DNA from: Motacilla alba alba
Taxonomy: Eukaryota > Chordata > Aves > Passeriformes > Motacillidae
Direction of reading: 5' to 3'
Length of the DNA: 64,000 bases
Assembly (NCBI RefSeq): GCF_015832195.1
Contig: NC_052033.1
Span: 2,852,001-2,916,000, forward strand
The notes below the pieces were generated by a model. The model was not told the DNA's origin. It worked only from the letters and a program-made list of their open reading frames with translations, and ran no database searches. Position numbers and translations under genes: made by a program. Below, one piece after another: positions 25,205 through 38,635 of the stretch; within the stretch, counting starts at the first letter, position 1, and each line of letters starts with the position of its first letter.

Positions 25205-27610
25205 AAAGAGGTGGAGTTCCTTCAGCAAACACCAGCCACTGACACCCAGCTTCCCCCCACGTCAGACCTGACCCACCTGAGATCATCAGCAGGAGAAAGA
25301 GGATTTGACAGATAATCTGCAGAGCCCTAACAAGGTGCTTTGGTTTTGTTTTTGAAAGGATCTGTTTGAGGGAACATCACTACCTGAAACTTTCAGGCTT
25401 TTTCTTCTCCCCATAGCATCATAACAAACACAAGACAATAAATAACTCCAGTGTTCCCCAAGAGAAGGACGAAATTCAGTCTCCAATGCAATAACATCAC
25501 TTTCAGCAGAGCAAAAGTTCTCCCTCAAAGTTAAAATCTGATGACTTGGAACACTCTGACCCAGGTTTCCTCCAACTCCAGCACAAGTTAAGCCAGGTCT
25601 CTCCAGTGTGTATCCTCAGGCTTTCTGCCTCTGGCACAGTTCAGCAGGGACACCCAAAGTGACCAAGGCAGAGTCCCCCCAACACCCCCAGGAGCCAGCA
25701 GAGCAGAGCTGCTGCCCCAGGGTTCACATGTCCAAACAACCTGTCCAAACAACCATTAAGCACATTCATGGACATGCAACATCCAGTGCTACTCTCCCAG
25801 CTGTAAACACTGCATTTTCCCACCCCTCTTCCCTCTTCCAGCCACCTACCCTGGGCTCTAGAGCTTTAGGAGCAATTTAATCTGTGGGTTTTATGGTCAG
25901 AACCAGCTTGGTGGAACAAGACATCACAATCTCTAAAATATTTATTTGGCACCCTAAAGGGTCCCATGGGGAAGGCTTAGGTTGCAGTCAGTTTGGAGAA
26001 AATAGAACTATTAAAGGAAGAAAGGCAGCAACAGAATTTCAAGGAAATTCAGAAGATCCCACAGATTTTATTCTCTACTCTAAGGTCTTTCCCAGAAAAG
26101 GAGAAGTATTTACATAAGATAATTTTGATATCACTTTCCTTATCACGTTTCCCTTACTGGTCTGCTGTATTACACTGTCAGCAAGCCTTTACAATACAGA
26201 GAAAACAAACAAAAAACACGTGAGGAGATAAAGCAGCTCTTTCCTGAGTGAGTGTATGACTGCAGTTTGTATCCACAGACCCAACAAGCCATTGCAGAGA
26301 AAGCAACCAGCAGGACATTGAGGTTGAGCTGAGAAATCTCTGCAAAATATCTTAAGTGTAAAGCACACTTTGGCTTTCCTCTACCTGCTCTGAAAAAAAT
26401 TTCCAAATTTCCACAGCATTATAAAAGATAGGTAACATTTATTTTACTGCCTGCATTACATTAAGTAGAATTAAGTGTTTCACTAGTTTAACTTCTTCTA
26501 TTTTAAAACTACTAATGCTTTGTATTTTGGTTCTGTTTTGTTTCATTCTGAACTCAGAGCTGCCAGGCTGGATTGTTCATTAGTCAGGCTGGACCTGGGG
26601 AAATGCACAATCAACTCCTTGAAAAGTAGAAGAGCTGCAGAGATTTTTCCTGCAACCCTTCTGACAAATTCTCCCTTATTTGCAGACATGACAGGATGGA
26701 ACTTTTAGAAAAGAAGATATTAGCAATACATGCTATGGAGCAATGAGGGGGAAAAAAAGAAGGTTAATGGATATGGGGAAAACTATTCAGAAATTACACG
26801 AACAGGAAAATGTTAATGCAGTTCTTTTATTATTTCTGAGGTCACTCACACTTCTATATAAACGCACCAAGAGGAAGCTGTTGGGTTTCTGCAATCCCAC
26901 AATCAGTGTGAGTTCACACACAGCTCTCTGGAAGTTGCCAGTCTGGGCTACAGATGTGGTATTATTTAGTCACAAAGAACACCAGCACCAGCAATACGTG
27001 TTCATCCCTATGCAGAAAACGTGCAGCACACTGAGAACTTCCCTCCTGCCACAGACATTTCAGTGCCTGTTTCTGAATGTCTACTTCAAAATAAGAAAGC
27101 AAGAATTTGTAAGAGAGCGGGGTGGAAGACAGGACCCTCTAAAGAAGAAGACAGTACCTCAGAAGCTGTTTGTGTCCAAGGAAGCCTTCATGGCTCTTCC
27201 CTTCTCCATGTGCCTGCACAGCCTTTCCAGATCCCAATTCATTCAGCTACTCTTCCAGAGGAAAGGCAGAAGTCAATGGGACCTCAGAGAAAAAGCCATT
27301 TCACTGGCTCCTCCCATCTTTGAAGCAACCTGATACCACAGAAAACAACACTTTCACTTTCGGTTCAAAGAGCAGATTAGCAATGGCACAGAGCAATGGA
27401 AACCGGTAAATCTGTGCTGCTGAGAGTGCAGGAACTGCTGGAACTTGCAGGAATTAGCTGAAATTGCAGGAATTAGCTGGATCTAATAATACCAATCCTT
27501 TCTCCCAGTCCACAGGTCACTCTTTCATCCCGTTGCTCTTTTATTGTACTTTGTCCTATTTTCATCACATGATCCACAAGTGAGAAAGTCCAGACAAGGA
27601 GTTTCTGCTT
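25205..27610. repeat. 5' flank copy B of the segmental duplication shared with CD7
   Basis: Blocks 25205-25450, 27165-27335 and 27495-27610 match the CD7 upstream blocks at 14.03-15.42 kb in order. The spacing between the first two blocks is about 1.5 kb larger here, which implies an insertion on this side or a deletion on the CD7 side. The block lies 2.2-4.6 kb upstream of the ATG of the unrecognised membrane protein gene. The 196-codon open frame at 26743-27333 has no recognisable motif. Confidence 0.7.
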
Positions 27611-30088
27611 GCAAATTTTGCTCTGGGAGAGGAGTGTTTCTGCAAGGATTCATGTGCTTGGTTTATGCTGAGCACTGCAGCACCTGTGCCCTTGTAGTGG
27701 AAGACATGGAGGCTGACCCTTAGGGAAGCTCAGTTTCAGAGGTTTATTTAGCAGACATCATACAGAACTGATCAGCCTTCAATTTAATCACCATGTTGCA
27801 CACCCACACTGCCCCTCCAGTGAATTTGGGCTTTGCTCTCACAGTCCCAGCTCAGGGCAGCAGCTGTGTGTTAAAAAAATGCTCCAAAACTGGGACATTT
27901 GTTTATCATTTCACTCTCGTGTTTCAGGCTCAGGACATTAAACTGGAGACATTTCCTCAAAGAGAAACCCAAACCACCGCTACAACAAACACAGCCAAAA
28001 CCAAACAAGCCAACAACAAAACCCACAACAAAACCCCTTGTTACCCTGCCCTGGCCCAGAAGGATCACCTCCAGCATACAGATGAGGTTTCTACATCTCT
28101 AGAGGAGTTGAATATTGGCAAAGGTAACTCATGAGGTGGGTAATCATTACCAGGAATGACCCCACAAGGTGAAGTAGTCACTCTTGCACTAAGCCCCAGC
28201 TCTGCAGTATTTTTCCCTCCAGTGCTCTGCCCTGGCACTCAGCACAGTCTGGCAGTGACTTCACAGCCGGGTCATGCTCCAAACAAACACACTGTGCCAG
28301 TCCCAGTCAGTGCCCAATGCCACCTGACACCAAATTCACACCCTAAAACAACCCCTGGCAGCAGCCACCCTGGGTGCCACGAGCTGGGCTGAGCTGCTCA
28401 GCCAGGACTGCCTCAGTATGTTGTAACATGGGAGGTGAATTACCACAAGGAAACGAGCTGCACTTAGGAAATATAGCTGAAAAAAACCTCCAAAATTTGG
28501 GGGGTTTTGAGGCTCCCAGAAGATTGCTTGGTTGGAGGAATTGCTAACAGGAACCCTTCATTCAAACCCAGCCAACCTAAATAGCAGCTGTTCTAGTGCA
28601 AGCTGGCACCACTGAAGATAGCAATATTCTGGGAACATGACTCACAGTTTTAAGTTTTCTTTTGTCTTGATTCATTTTCACAGAAGGGGTTAGTCTCCAA
28701 GAACAGGATTTGGTAATACCAAACCAACACAAGAGTTGTTTCAGATTCTACTCTTCCTCAGAGATACAACATTGAGTTCCTCTGGCTCTGCCATAATGTG
28801 ATTTTTCCATTTTCAGTGATCTGAGTGATACCAAGTTCCTCAAACATATGCTTTCTGCAAGCATTGGGCAGAAATTCAGGGGTAACATGTGATGCCTAAT
28901 TTAGAATTATCAGGAATAGGCAAAGATCATCTGTACCCAAAAACTGCTTGGAGAAATTTTAGTTTGTTCGGAGTTTGCACTGCATCCTTTGACTATAAAC
29001 TATGTGATAAATAGAAAAAAATATTAGTGATTCATGTCTTCAGTAAGGAGCTTCTCCTTCTTGTTAATTAAATTGTCTTTATATTGCAATAATCCCACAA
29101 AGTCCACTCCTGAACAAGGCTTCATTTCGACTTCCAAGAGAGAGAACCTCCAACAAGAACTTTCTCCTATGGCCAAGGAATTTTATACTTTGATCCATCC
29201 TGACAGCACAAAATCCCTTCTAGCTGAATCCAGAATTATCAGCTCAGAATACTAATGTTAACTTTAACCAGAATTTTACCCAGGAACTCAACATGAAAAA
29301 TGAACCAGAAGATATTAAAGTCAAATACTATGAACACAGAAGAACTTCATTTTTTCTTAGCTGTATTCATGATTACAAGAAGTGTTTTTTGGCTTTTATT
29401 ACTTTTTGTTTCAAGGAACTGTAATATCTTGTATATCTTATTTCATGTTCTGGGAAATTGAAAGTAATAAGGCAGCACAGAGATCTTTCCCAGGTCTCAG
29501 CATTAACTTTTTTTGTCCCATTAGACTGTAGGTCTCAGTGTGCTTTGTCCTTGATTTTGGCTTCCAGATCTCACTTATCTCCATTTTCATGCTGGTGAAG
29601 AATTCCCCTGCTAACGTGGTACGTTAAGAAAACAGAGCATGAGGTAATGTACAACATAAAAAGGGTAACCCCAATGGTTTATGACAGCCATTGTAGGGTC
29701 ACAGGACGTTATTTTATTGCCAAGCCATTCGTCAGCCAGGCGCCACAAGAAAAGATAAAGCTGTTTTCTGGCTTTGGTTGAAAAGTTACCCTACAAATCT
29801 GAGCATGCACATTCAGCTTCGCTCAGAAGTCTGAGAAGAGAGGCTACTGTGAAAAACCATGTCTCTTACCTTGGCACCTGTGAATTACTGCAGAAGAAAT
29901 CAACAGATACCCAAGATGCTGCAGGCAGAAAGAGCTTGTGCAAAGCCCCCACGGACACCTCATGAGGAAGTCTCCTCTTCCAGGAACTGCCCTGGAGGCA
30001 GAAGAGTGACCAAGGTCAGGAAGGAGAAGAGATTAACTTCTTAACCCCAAGGATAGATTCTCTGTGGACAATTTTGATCTTTTGCTTA
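27611..30088. other. No gene recognised
   Basis: Contains a block around 27.80-27.96 kb weakly similar to 32.69-32.83 kb (shared core CAGGCTCAGGACAT), and a segment at 29560-29640 weakly similar to the orphan exon candidate at 32.3 kb. No coherent gene model could be built. Confidence 0.4.
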
Positions 30089-30680
30089 GAATCATACAAT
30101 CATTAGGTTGGAAAAGGTTTTGGAACCTTGAATCATTAAGGTTCCAAAATTATGAAGTCCAACATTTGACCAAACTTCTTTGACTTCAAGGTCATGGTCA
30201 GTAAGAGCCATGAAGCTCAGGGATGAACCTCCTCTGCTCCAGGAGCAGAGGAATGTCCCATGGGGACACACTTCAGTGTGCCATGGGGGAGCACAGCTCA
30301 GGGATGCTCTCATCCTCTGGGCACATTCATAGAATCACAGAATGGTTTGGGTTGGAAGGGAACTTAGAGGTGTCATTAAAGACCTAGTCCCACCCCCTAG
30401 GGGCACTTTCCACTAGATCAGGTTGTCCAGAATCCCATCCAGCCTGGCCTTGGAAACTTCAAGGGATGGGGCAGCCACAGCTTCTCTGGGAAACTTGAGG
30501 CCTCACCATCCTCCAAACAAAACAACTTCCTCCTAATCTCTCATCCAAAGCTGCTCCATGAGTCTGAGGCCATTCCCCCTTGCCCTGTCACTGCATGTGC
30601 ATGTAAAAGGTCCCTCTCTATCTCCCTTGTAGGCTCCCTGTAGGTCTGGAATCTTCAGCCTCGTTAGTTCCCAGGGCTGC
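30089..30680 (-). mobile_element. Two CR1 LINE fragments
   Basis: One fragment starts at about 30089 (ATCATACAATCATTAGGTTG) and a second at about 30327 (CATAGAATCACAGAATGGTT). Both show the reverse complement of a CR1 3' end followed by eroded 3' sequence (GGATGGGGCAGCCACAGCTT). Confidence 0.85.
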
Positions 30681-30884
30681 AGGGCCACACAGGGCAGCTG
30701 TGCTGGGCAGGACCCCACTGCCAGGGCACAAACATTCCACCAGCTTTTGTTCTGATGAACATGGAAATGGGTCTGATGTCCCCCAGGTGCTGTCCCCTGC
30801 TCCAGGAATCCACAGGGTACTGGATGAGCCAGCACCATCTTGATACCATAACACTTCCTCAGCAAAACTACCTGACAGCACAAC

Positions 30885-31010
30885 TGGATGGATGATGGAT
30901 GGATGGATGGATGGATGGATGGATGGATGGATGGATGGATGGATGGATGGATGGATGATGGATGGATGGATGGATGGATGGATGGATGGATGGATGGATG
31001 GATGGATGGA
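30885..31010. repeat. GGAT tetranucleotide microsatellite
   Basis: About 30 GGAT units, interrupted twice by a GATGATGG imperfection. It is adjacent to CR1-derived sequence. Antisense frames read as HPSI repeats, which are not a real protein. Confidence 0.97.
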
Positions 31011-31914
31011 GCAAATTAAGGTGATCTTGAACATCCCAAGGCAACAAGGCCCAACCCAGCAGCTGCCCACCAGGCTGTAGCACACAGAGCAGCCCCTGCT
31101 GCCAGGAGCTTGTGCCAGCCCCAGCAGCTGTGTAGCCACCCAAAAGTCCCTCATTCAGTCACTGCAGGATGATCCAATCACCTTCCCAAGTATTAGGCAT
31201 CTTCTCTTATGATTTTTTTTTGCTTTATTTAAGTGGTGGGAGAGTTATTTTGAAGCCTACCAAGAAGCTGCTCCCCCTACAAGATGAGATCCTGCACTAT
31301 TTGTGCTTGTGCTCTGTTGCATTGTCAACGTGTTTAGAGCTGCAGATATTGGCTGAATCACCCTGAAACAGTAATCTTGTCTGGGGAGACAGCAAGTGTG
31401 AATAAACCACCTCTCTTCCTTCCATAGCTGAGTTTTGGTTTTGTTTTTCCAGACTCCTATACCAGAGTTTGGGAAATTACTGTATGGAATGCAACCAACG
31501 ATTGTCTTGCAAGAAATACACATTGACAGCTCCAGTGGCTGTGGCAATGCTCCAAAGCCCCAGCAAAAGCTGGAAATGAGCTTCCTCTAAAAGGCAGACA
31601 TTTACTAGAACACTCTCTTCCAAGAGTGCCAAACCAGAGCTGCCTCTGCTGTTGTGACCCTCTGACCTCAAAATGTTTTGATGTCTTTTTAGGAGAAACA
31701 GCCCCCTCTTCCAAGCATTTGTGCACCCTGTGCATGTCCAAGGGAGCTGGTTTTGATTGCTGTGGCACAGTCCGTACCCAGCAGCATCCCAGAGATCAGA
31801 ATACACAGAAGCAGAGATCCAGAACCCCTCTGGTTTTGCAGAGACACAGCCTAAGATCAGCGGAGTTGTCAGAGCAGGTGCTAATAATGCCAAGTTTTGG
31901 GTTTGATCCCAAAT

Positions 31915-31970
31915 GGGCTATTCACTTAAGAGACCCTTTCAACTCAGACTATTCTGTGATTCTGTGAACC
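31915..31970 (+). mobile_element. CR1 3' terminal scrap
   Basis: Ends TATTCTGTGATTCTGTG, the typical CR1 3' tail octamers, preceded by AGACCCTTTCAACTCAGAC. Confidence 0.55.
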
Positions 31971-32341
31971 AACAGTATTTTGGACAAAGCAGTCCCATCA
32001 CAGTTCAAAACAAGATTCAAGACTTCTGTGATAGAAAACTAAAACAACTTATCAGAATAAGTTGTTTACTTACTGCACAATACCAAAGCCAGCTCTTACA
32101 ACTGTTCCTTTAATAAAAGAGAAGGATCATCAAAGAGAAAGCTGTAAATTAAATCCAGGATGGGACCCGCATTTTCTTTGATTATCCCTGAAAACAGAAA
32201 CCATGGTGACCATAACAAATCTTTGTTTCCCTACAGCTAGAGAGAACATAAGGAAATTTCTATTTTTCTGAAATACCAGATGTTTGAGTCCGTGAGACAA
32301 AGCAAACACGTTATGTAGTATTTGGTTTCCAAATCTCACTT

Positions 32342-32560
32342 ACCTGCAGAACCTCCACTTTCATGTTTGCAAAGGACTCCCTTGCTAATCATGTGCATGG
32401 AGTCATTTATGGCTGAAATATAAGCAGGGCCATAAATTTTTATGGCAATGAAGGCAGTACCACAAAAGTAATTTTTGTAATTCAACTGACCAAATAATTC
32501 CCCAGTCAAATACCTGTGTACCACCCAACAGCTGCTCACACAAGGAAGCTGTTGTCAGGC
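32342..32560 (-). other. Orphan exon candidate with a consensus splice donor
   Basis: A minus-strand frame open for 67 codons ends at a strong donor (TCTGCAG then GTAAGTGAG at about 32342). The sequence includes YKNYFCGTAF and GVLCKHES, and the donor is in phase 1, like the Ig exons of the two upstream receptor genes. An acceptor is less clear (CAG near 32512 or 32525) and no partner exon was found. It may be a relic of a further receptor copy. Low confidence. Confidence 0.25.
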
Positions 32561-33011
32561 TTGGTTTTCCCAGATGCACCAGGTGCAGTTTCCTGAGGTT
32601 TCTGCATCATCAGAGCAGCATTGGCTGCAGGGCTCTTAGAAGCTCCAGCCAACACCAGGACATTTGGCTGCCATTACGCTCATGTGCCAGGCTCAGGACA
32701 TCAAAGACAGATTGATTGAGATGCCAGGTAATTATCACATTCTGAGTTGAATTAACATCACTCCCCAGACATTGTCACATCCACTTCCCCCCACCTAGCC
32801 TGGGCTTTACTCCAGGTGCTGCCTCCTTTCTAACATTCCCAGAGGTTTTGGCCCAGGCTTTTCTACTTTTGACCCCATCCCCTTTCCTTCAGGTCAAAAA
32901 TCGGCTGAGCACGACCCAAAGGCAGATGGAGGAAACTGCCTTCTGCAAATGGATGCTGGATAATTATAAACTTTCTAGGGTAGCTGTTGAGTTTTTTCTT
33001 CTTTCTGCCAG

Positions 33012-33520
33012 GATGGAATTTCTTGTTTGGACTCAGATGTTTGTTAGTTCTTATCTATGTTACAATCTCACAAACCATGAGTTCTACTGCACTTCACTCT
33101 AACTAAAAATGAAGCCCTATCTCTCTTTCTACAAGGCCTTTGAAGGATAAACTGTCCAATTAAGAAACGACACCTCAATTATTTTCACTTTTAACCCAAT
33201 AACTAATCCCTCATGCACCACAATGTGGACTTTTCTGTCCAGTTACACAAAACCACCAAAACCCATGGAGAAGAAGGGGAAGAAGAAGAACCAGCCTCTG
33301 CCCTAAAACTTCCCTCTTGCTTTGTATGTACCACTATATTCTGAAGTCTTGAACTCTTAAGTTTTCCATCATGTAATATCACACACTTCTATCCAAACTC
33401 CACACCCACAATCCCAGTTCTGTCATTCCATTTTGGAAGCTTCTCCATGGCCTTAGGTCAATGCAGCACAGAAAGTGCTTTGGGGTCAGTGCCTGTCAGC
33501 ACAGAAAGTCTGAAATCCTC
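33012..33520 (-). repeat. LTR-like interspersed repeat (family 2), copy 1
   Basis: Matches 61931-62480 closely and 48430-48900 more loosely. Shared tracts include TTTCTTGTTTGGACTCAGATG, AAGGCCTTTGAAGGATAA, ACTTTTAACCCAATAAC and AAACTCCACACCCACAATCC. In minus orientation the copies carry an AATAAA-like signal near GAACTAATAAACATCTGAG, as in the R region of an LTR. The ends are approximate. Confidence 0.7.
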
Positions 33521-33946
33521 TGCAGCATCTCATGGGTAGGCAGAGCACACTGCATCCTCCCCCAGCCCCCTCCTGAGAGGCATCCCCAATGTATGGCAGA
33601 CGTGGTACCCAGGGTTTCCGACTGACAGACAAATCTCTAACCCTTGTCTAAGTTTCCTTTAAGGTAACAGCTTGATGTTCTTATAAATGTTCTTTAGTGG
33701 TGACATAAACTTATAAGTTTTAATGGATCATTTCTCTGCCCTTTCCCCTAAGCATTAAAAAAGCTGTGGTTTAACATCTTACAAACCCCAGTGGCATACT
33801 GAGATATACAGTGGGCTGTAAAACACCTCCTCAGCTGAAAAACTGGTGTTGTACTAAATTGTTCAGCTGCCAGCACTCGTACTTCTTTATAACAACACAA
33901 TAACATGCCTTGTCACGCATTAACTAATCATCTACAGTCTTAAGCT

Positions 33947-34175
33947 GCACCAAGGGAAATACAGGTTGGATATCAGGAAAAAGTGTTTTACAGAAAGGAT
34001 GGTAAAGTTCTGGAATGGCTGCCCGGGGAGGTGGTGGAGTCACCATCCCTGGGTGTGTTTAACAAAGCCTGGATGTGGCACTGGGTGCCAGGGTTGAGTT
34101 GAGGTGCTGGGGCTGGGTTGGACTCGATGATCTTGGAGGTCTCTTCCAACCCAGTGATTCTGTGAATCCTGTGAA
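33947..34175 (+). mobile_element. CR1 LINE 3' fragment
   Basis: Contains GGTTGGATATCAGGAAAAAG, GGAATGGCTGCCCGGGGAGG and GGTTGGACTCGATGATCTTG, and ends with GATTCTGTGAATCCTGTGAA. This is a recognisable CR1 ORF2 end and 3' UTR on the plus strand. Confidence 0.93.
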
Positions 34176-37100
34176 TTCTGTGTGTGATCTTAAGACTTTA
34201 AAAAGAGTCCTCTGAGCAGCCCCTAAAAGGACACACAGCTTCTTTCAAAATCATCTTAAAGAAATTTGATATTTCCCTGGCCATCTTGTCCTAAAACCCA
34301 GGGATGTGTCGAGGGGGGCTAATGCCCTTTGGCATAATCTACTCCTATTTGCAGATTTGCCCTGCAGTCAGCAAGTCCACAAGGCTTTAAGCACCAGAGC
34401 CCAAAGCAGCCATCCTGCAGTGCAGTCAGACAGACTCATGGACAGACACAAAGACAGAGAGGCAGCCTACCCACAGGCTCATTGGAAATCACAAGTCCAA
34501 GGCCAGGGCCAGAACTGACACCATGCCAGGCAGAGGTGGCACCAAGCTGCTGATAAATGGCACCACGGGGGGGTCCCAGCCCAGCCCTCTGACTCCCTCG
34601 GGGCCAAGGAGCTCCAGAAAAAAACAATTTTCTCTTCCTCTTCAAGCACTCCAGTTGTTTTTCTTCTCAATGTTTGCTTTCTGTTGCAACACAAGCACAA
34701 GTTTATCTTTGAGTTTATGGCTGCAGGGGAGATTTACAGCCCCGGTCATTGCCACATCATCTGATTGTGAGGACACGGCTCTCTCCTCATGCCCAGCACC
34801 AGGAGCTGTGTCTTGGCCATCCTGACTCACCCCTTTCCAACACACTCTGCCCACTCAGTTCTGTGATTTTATTTCCAAGCCCAGTCTTGTTCCTACTGTT
34901 ATGAGTCTGTTCGCTCTGACAAAAGGAAAATTTAATCTCTCTACCTTTTCTTAGAGCCTGTGACAGTCAATAGCCTCATTTCAGCACTCCTTGGAAAAGT
35001 CACTACTGAGGAATATTTGCAACCAGCCTCATCCTCCTTCATCTATTTGTTGCATTCTGAACTGCATAGACAAGGTTTAGTGCAGAGTACGTGGTGCTCT
35101 CTTTGCTTTACCACTGTCCCCTGACTGGATGTGATAGATGCAGCCACAACAAAGCTGACCCCCAGCCAGCTGATACAGGAAAGATCCAAATAAAATTTGG
35201 TCTCACTGCCATGACCTGCCCCAGCTCATAAAAACTGCTGATGTAGTGATGTCTCACACAAAAATGGCCTAGAGGTAATTTTTCAATCTCTGGGAAAGCT
35301 GGGGTTGCACATTTGGGACCATAATCAAAAACCACTTTCAGCTTGAAGTGAATTACAAGCAGCTGTCTGGGAGAAACAGCAATGAGCAAATCCTTTCAGC
35401 TCTCCAAAGCAGAGACAGGAATGGGACAGCTCTGAATGACTGATACCCCAACTTTAGATTTGTTTTAAGAACCCCACCATCTGGCTTCTGTAGGGGACTG
35501 GACCTCACCAAAAGATCCACAGGTCTGAGAAAACAGTGCTGCAGTCCTTTCAACCCCAGCTTAAAGAGATTCACTCACCTTCTGCCAGCTAAAAATCACT
35601 GCTTTTCTGCATACCCCTGCCCTGCCAGAGGCCAAGCAAACACAGGGCTGCCTGCAGCAGCAGGACGGTGTCTTCCTTTTGCAAGGAGAAATATTCAAGC
35701 AGAGCAAAATCAGCTTTAAGCTGTCAAGCTTCCCCCATTTGTCTTTCATCAGACAAAGAACGTGACTCAGAAGAGGAAGAGCAGCAACAGCTCTGCTGGC
35801 TCCCAGGCCACATATTTTAGTCTTATTCCCTTCCTCCAGTCCAGACCCTGCAAATAACCAGCTACAAGTTCCCTTGGGACCATTTATTGGACAGTGAAGG
35901 GTTGGTAGACTTGGAAATTTGTATATTTACCTATGGTTGTGTGTCCATTTTGAGTCTGCAACACCCAAGAGGCCTGCAAGCCTGAAAGCCAAGATCACCC
36001 AGCAGCACATCCCAGCTCCCAGGTGGTCACTCAGTGGGATCTGGAGCATCCTGCCCTTCCTGTATTCCAGTTTATCCTCTGCTGAAGCAAAACCAGCTTT
36101 GGGATTCAGAGGGGAAAGCTGCCACCAGGATAGTTACTAAGTGCTCCAGCCTGCTCCTAGGTCAGTGTGCCTGACAGGAACTTCACTGCCGCCTCAGCCA
36201 CTTTCTAGAAGCCAAGCAACTTGTTCACATCCATGTCTCCATCTGTAGGATGCAGATTCTATGGATTTGGGCATTCCTGTCTCAAAACAGAACCAAAGGA
36301 ATTGCAGAGCATGTCTACTGATGCAGACACAAACAGTCGTGTTATTGCCCTAAAGCAAAGAGCACAACTGAAAAATCAAAAGACAATGAAGGACTTACCT
36401 GATGTTTTCCTTAGTGTCTCAGGGCAGCTCATATGCCCTCTGAGGAATTTAAATCCAGGGGTTGCCCAGAGAATAACAAAATCCAAAAGGCAACAAAAAC
36501 ATGGTAGGAGACATCTTTCCCAGACACATCTGATACAATCTAGGGAGCAGATGGCTTGCTGAGGGGAGTGAGCACTGCTCAAAGAGCAAACCAGGAAAAC
36601 CAGCCCGAAACCCCATACAGAGTTTTAATCCTGCTGTCCCTGATACTCAGTCCTAGCCCCAGCACTACAGACCTCCAGCCACAGCTCAGAGGCCAAAGCC
36701 ACTTCCCCAGGAGTTCAGTGTGAAAGAAGTTGTTAAATCATTTCTCCCAACACAAAACCCAGGAGTTTTTACACCCCTACTCCCTTGCAGGTGTCCCACT
36801 GCAGGCTAGCAAAAAACCAAACCAAGCAAACCTGCCACTGGGAATTAAAGTCTGCAAAATTAAGCAGGAGCAGTAGAAGGCAATCACAGCATCACAGACA
36901 GCAGAGGAGAAGTTTGCAAGATCTCATGAGGCTGAAACAGACTGTTCATATGCCACAGTCTACTGGCCCGTGCAAACCAGAGAAGGATACACACAGGGGG
37001 TCAGGGTAGAGGGAAAAGAAATTAACAGTAGAAAGTTACCTCCTTCAGTATTCTTCCTAGTATGAGTCAGGCTTTGCATGTAACTCTTCTGGTTTAATTC

Positions 37101-38635
37101 AGCCATTTATAAGAAGGTTGATTCCTAATGTGGATGTTGTTCTTGAAGGAAGTGATTTCAGCCCTGGCATGAGAGATCAGGGATTTCACATCTATTTCCT
37201 ATCTCACATGAGAACTCTGCAACACAGGGGACTTCCATACTGGCCTGAGATATTGCTTCCAGCTGGAAAGGAAGAACCAGTGTTTCAGTTTTCATATGTG
37301 TATTCCAAAGGTTAAACATACATGGGGTTTCATGCTATCGACCTCTGACACCGTGACACCACTGGGCCTGTCTGGTGCTCCCATACTGTACAGATTGCAC
37401 TGGACCAGGAATCTGGAGATTTTGAACCCTTTTTCCTTCTCCAAAAGGAGAAGGCCTGTGACTTTATTATATTTCCTGCACACTGAGAACATAGAAGGTG
37501 TCAGCCTCACTGCAGCCCAAGGCTTTTGGTGGCTGTTGCAGATGGGGGTCGGGTGAGGAACACCCAGCAATGCAGGGCATTTGTGAGGTCTCTGCAGTGC
37601 AGTTCCCTACAGACACTCTGCAGCAAGGCTCAATGGTTCCACTGCTCGAGGCAAGGCAATAAAACCAAGAGGAAATTCCCTTTGCAGCTCTGTGTTTCCC
37701 TCTCTGCTGTGCTCACCTCCAGCCCTCCAACCTGGACCACGCTGCTGTTGAGGTCTCCATTCCAGCTGTGGAGCAATTTCAGCTTGTGATGTTAAAGGAT
37801 CTTGCAGATGGCAACATCATATCTGAAACACCAGTGGTTTTTTTGGTTTGCAAGCAAGGACTTCCTTATCTGAGCATAGCTTCTCTTTCCCACCCAACAC
37901 AAAGATGACTTGAAGCTATTTATCCAAACAAATTCTACTTGTTCTAAACTGACTCTTTCATACCAAAGTCCGACTCTTCCCTTTGGCACAGTTTTATTAA
38001 ATTTTCCAACTCCATTTGATGTAACTGGTGCTCTCTGAGGACTCACACCATTTCCTCCAACACTGACTTTCAGTCTTCTCCAGAGGTGTTTTTCTTCCAT
38101 GAGGCACAGCCAGCTGCTGGCAGGCCACAGGCCAGTCCCCACAGAATACTCATTTATTGATGCACCACAGATATTTCTTATTACTGCTAACATTTTGCAG
38201 TTGAAGCCTTGTCAGTTGTGCAATACAGAAAATATCTGTTTCAGAGAGAAACATGACTTCAGGCGCTACGACCCCGGCAACTCACAGCTTTGTTATTCCC
38301 CTGCTAATTATTAAGACTGCTTATCCAGCAGGGACTGTACAAACTAAACTGGGGGACAAATGAAGCCTTTCATGTTTTCATTTCCCTTTAGAAATAAACA
38401 TAGAAATACAGCAGTCTTTACTGGAGTGTTTCTTTCTATTAACATGGCAGTAAATTCATTATCCAAATGCGAAGGCACAAGCAGGAAGGGAGTTTTGCCT
38501 AAAGGGAACTGAATAGAGGAAGTGTGGTCAATCAGCTCAGTGTCTGACCACCACAGCAGTGAACTCACAATCAACTTTTCAAGACAGAGACATCAGGATT
38601 ACGGCACATGTGCCAGAAGTAGCTCAGTGTAGTTA
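34176..38635. other. No gene recognised
   Basis: About 4.5 kb without a supportable gene. Minus-strand frames at 35108-35389 and plus-strand frames at 37118-37315 were inspected for splice sites and motifs; neither gave a linked model. Confidence 0.4.

Noticed and set aside
26743..27333. 196-codon plus-strand open frame
   Set aside because: No motif, no splice links, and its 3' part lies in the duplicated non-coding flank shared with CD7.
30618..31154. 178-codon minus-strand frame with HPSI repeats
   Set aside because: It is generated by the GGAT microsatellite and CR1 sequence.
35108..35389. 93-codon minus-strand frame with a hydrophobic end
   Set aside because: No signal peptide, recognisable domain or linked splice sites were found; judged chance.
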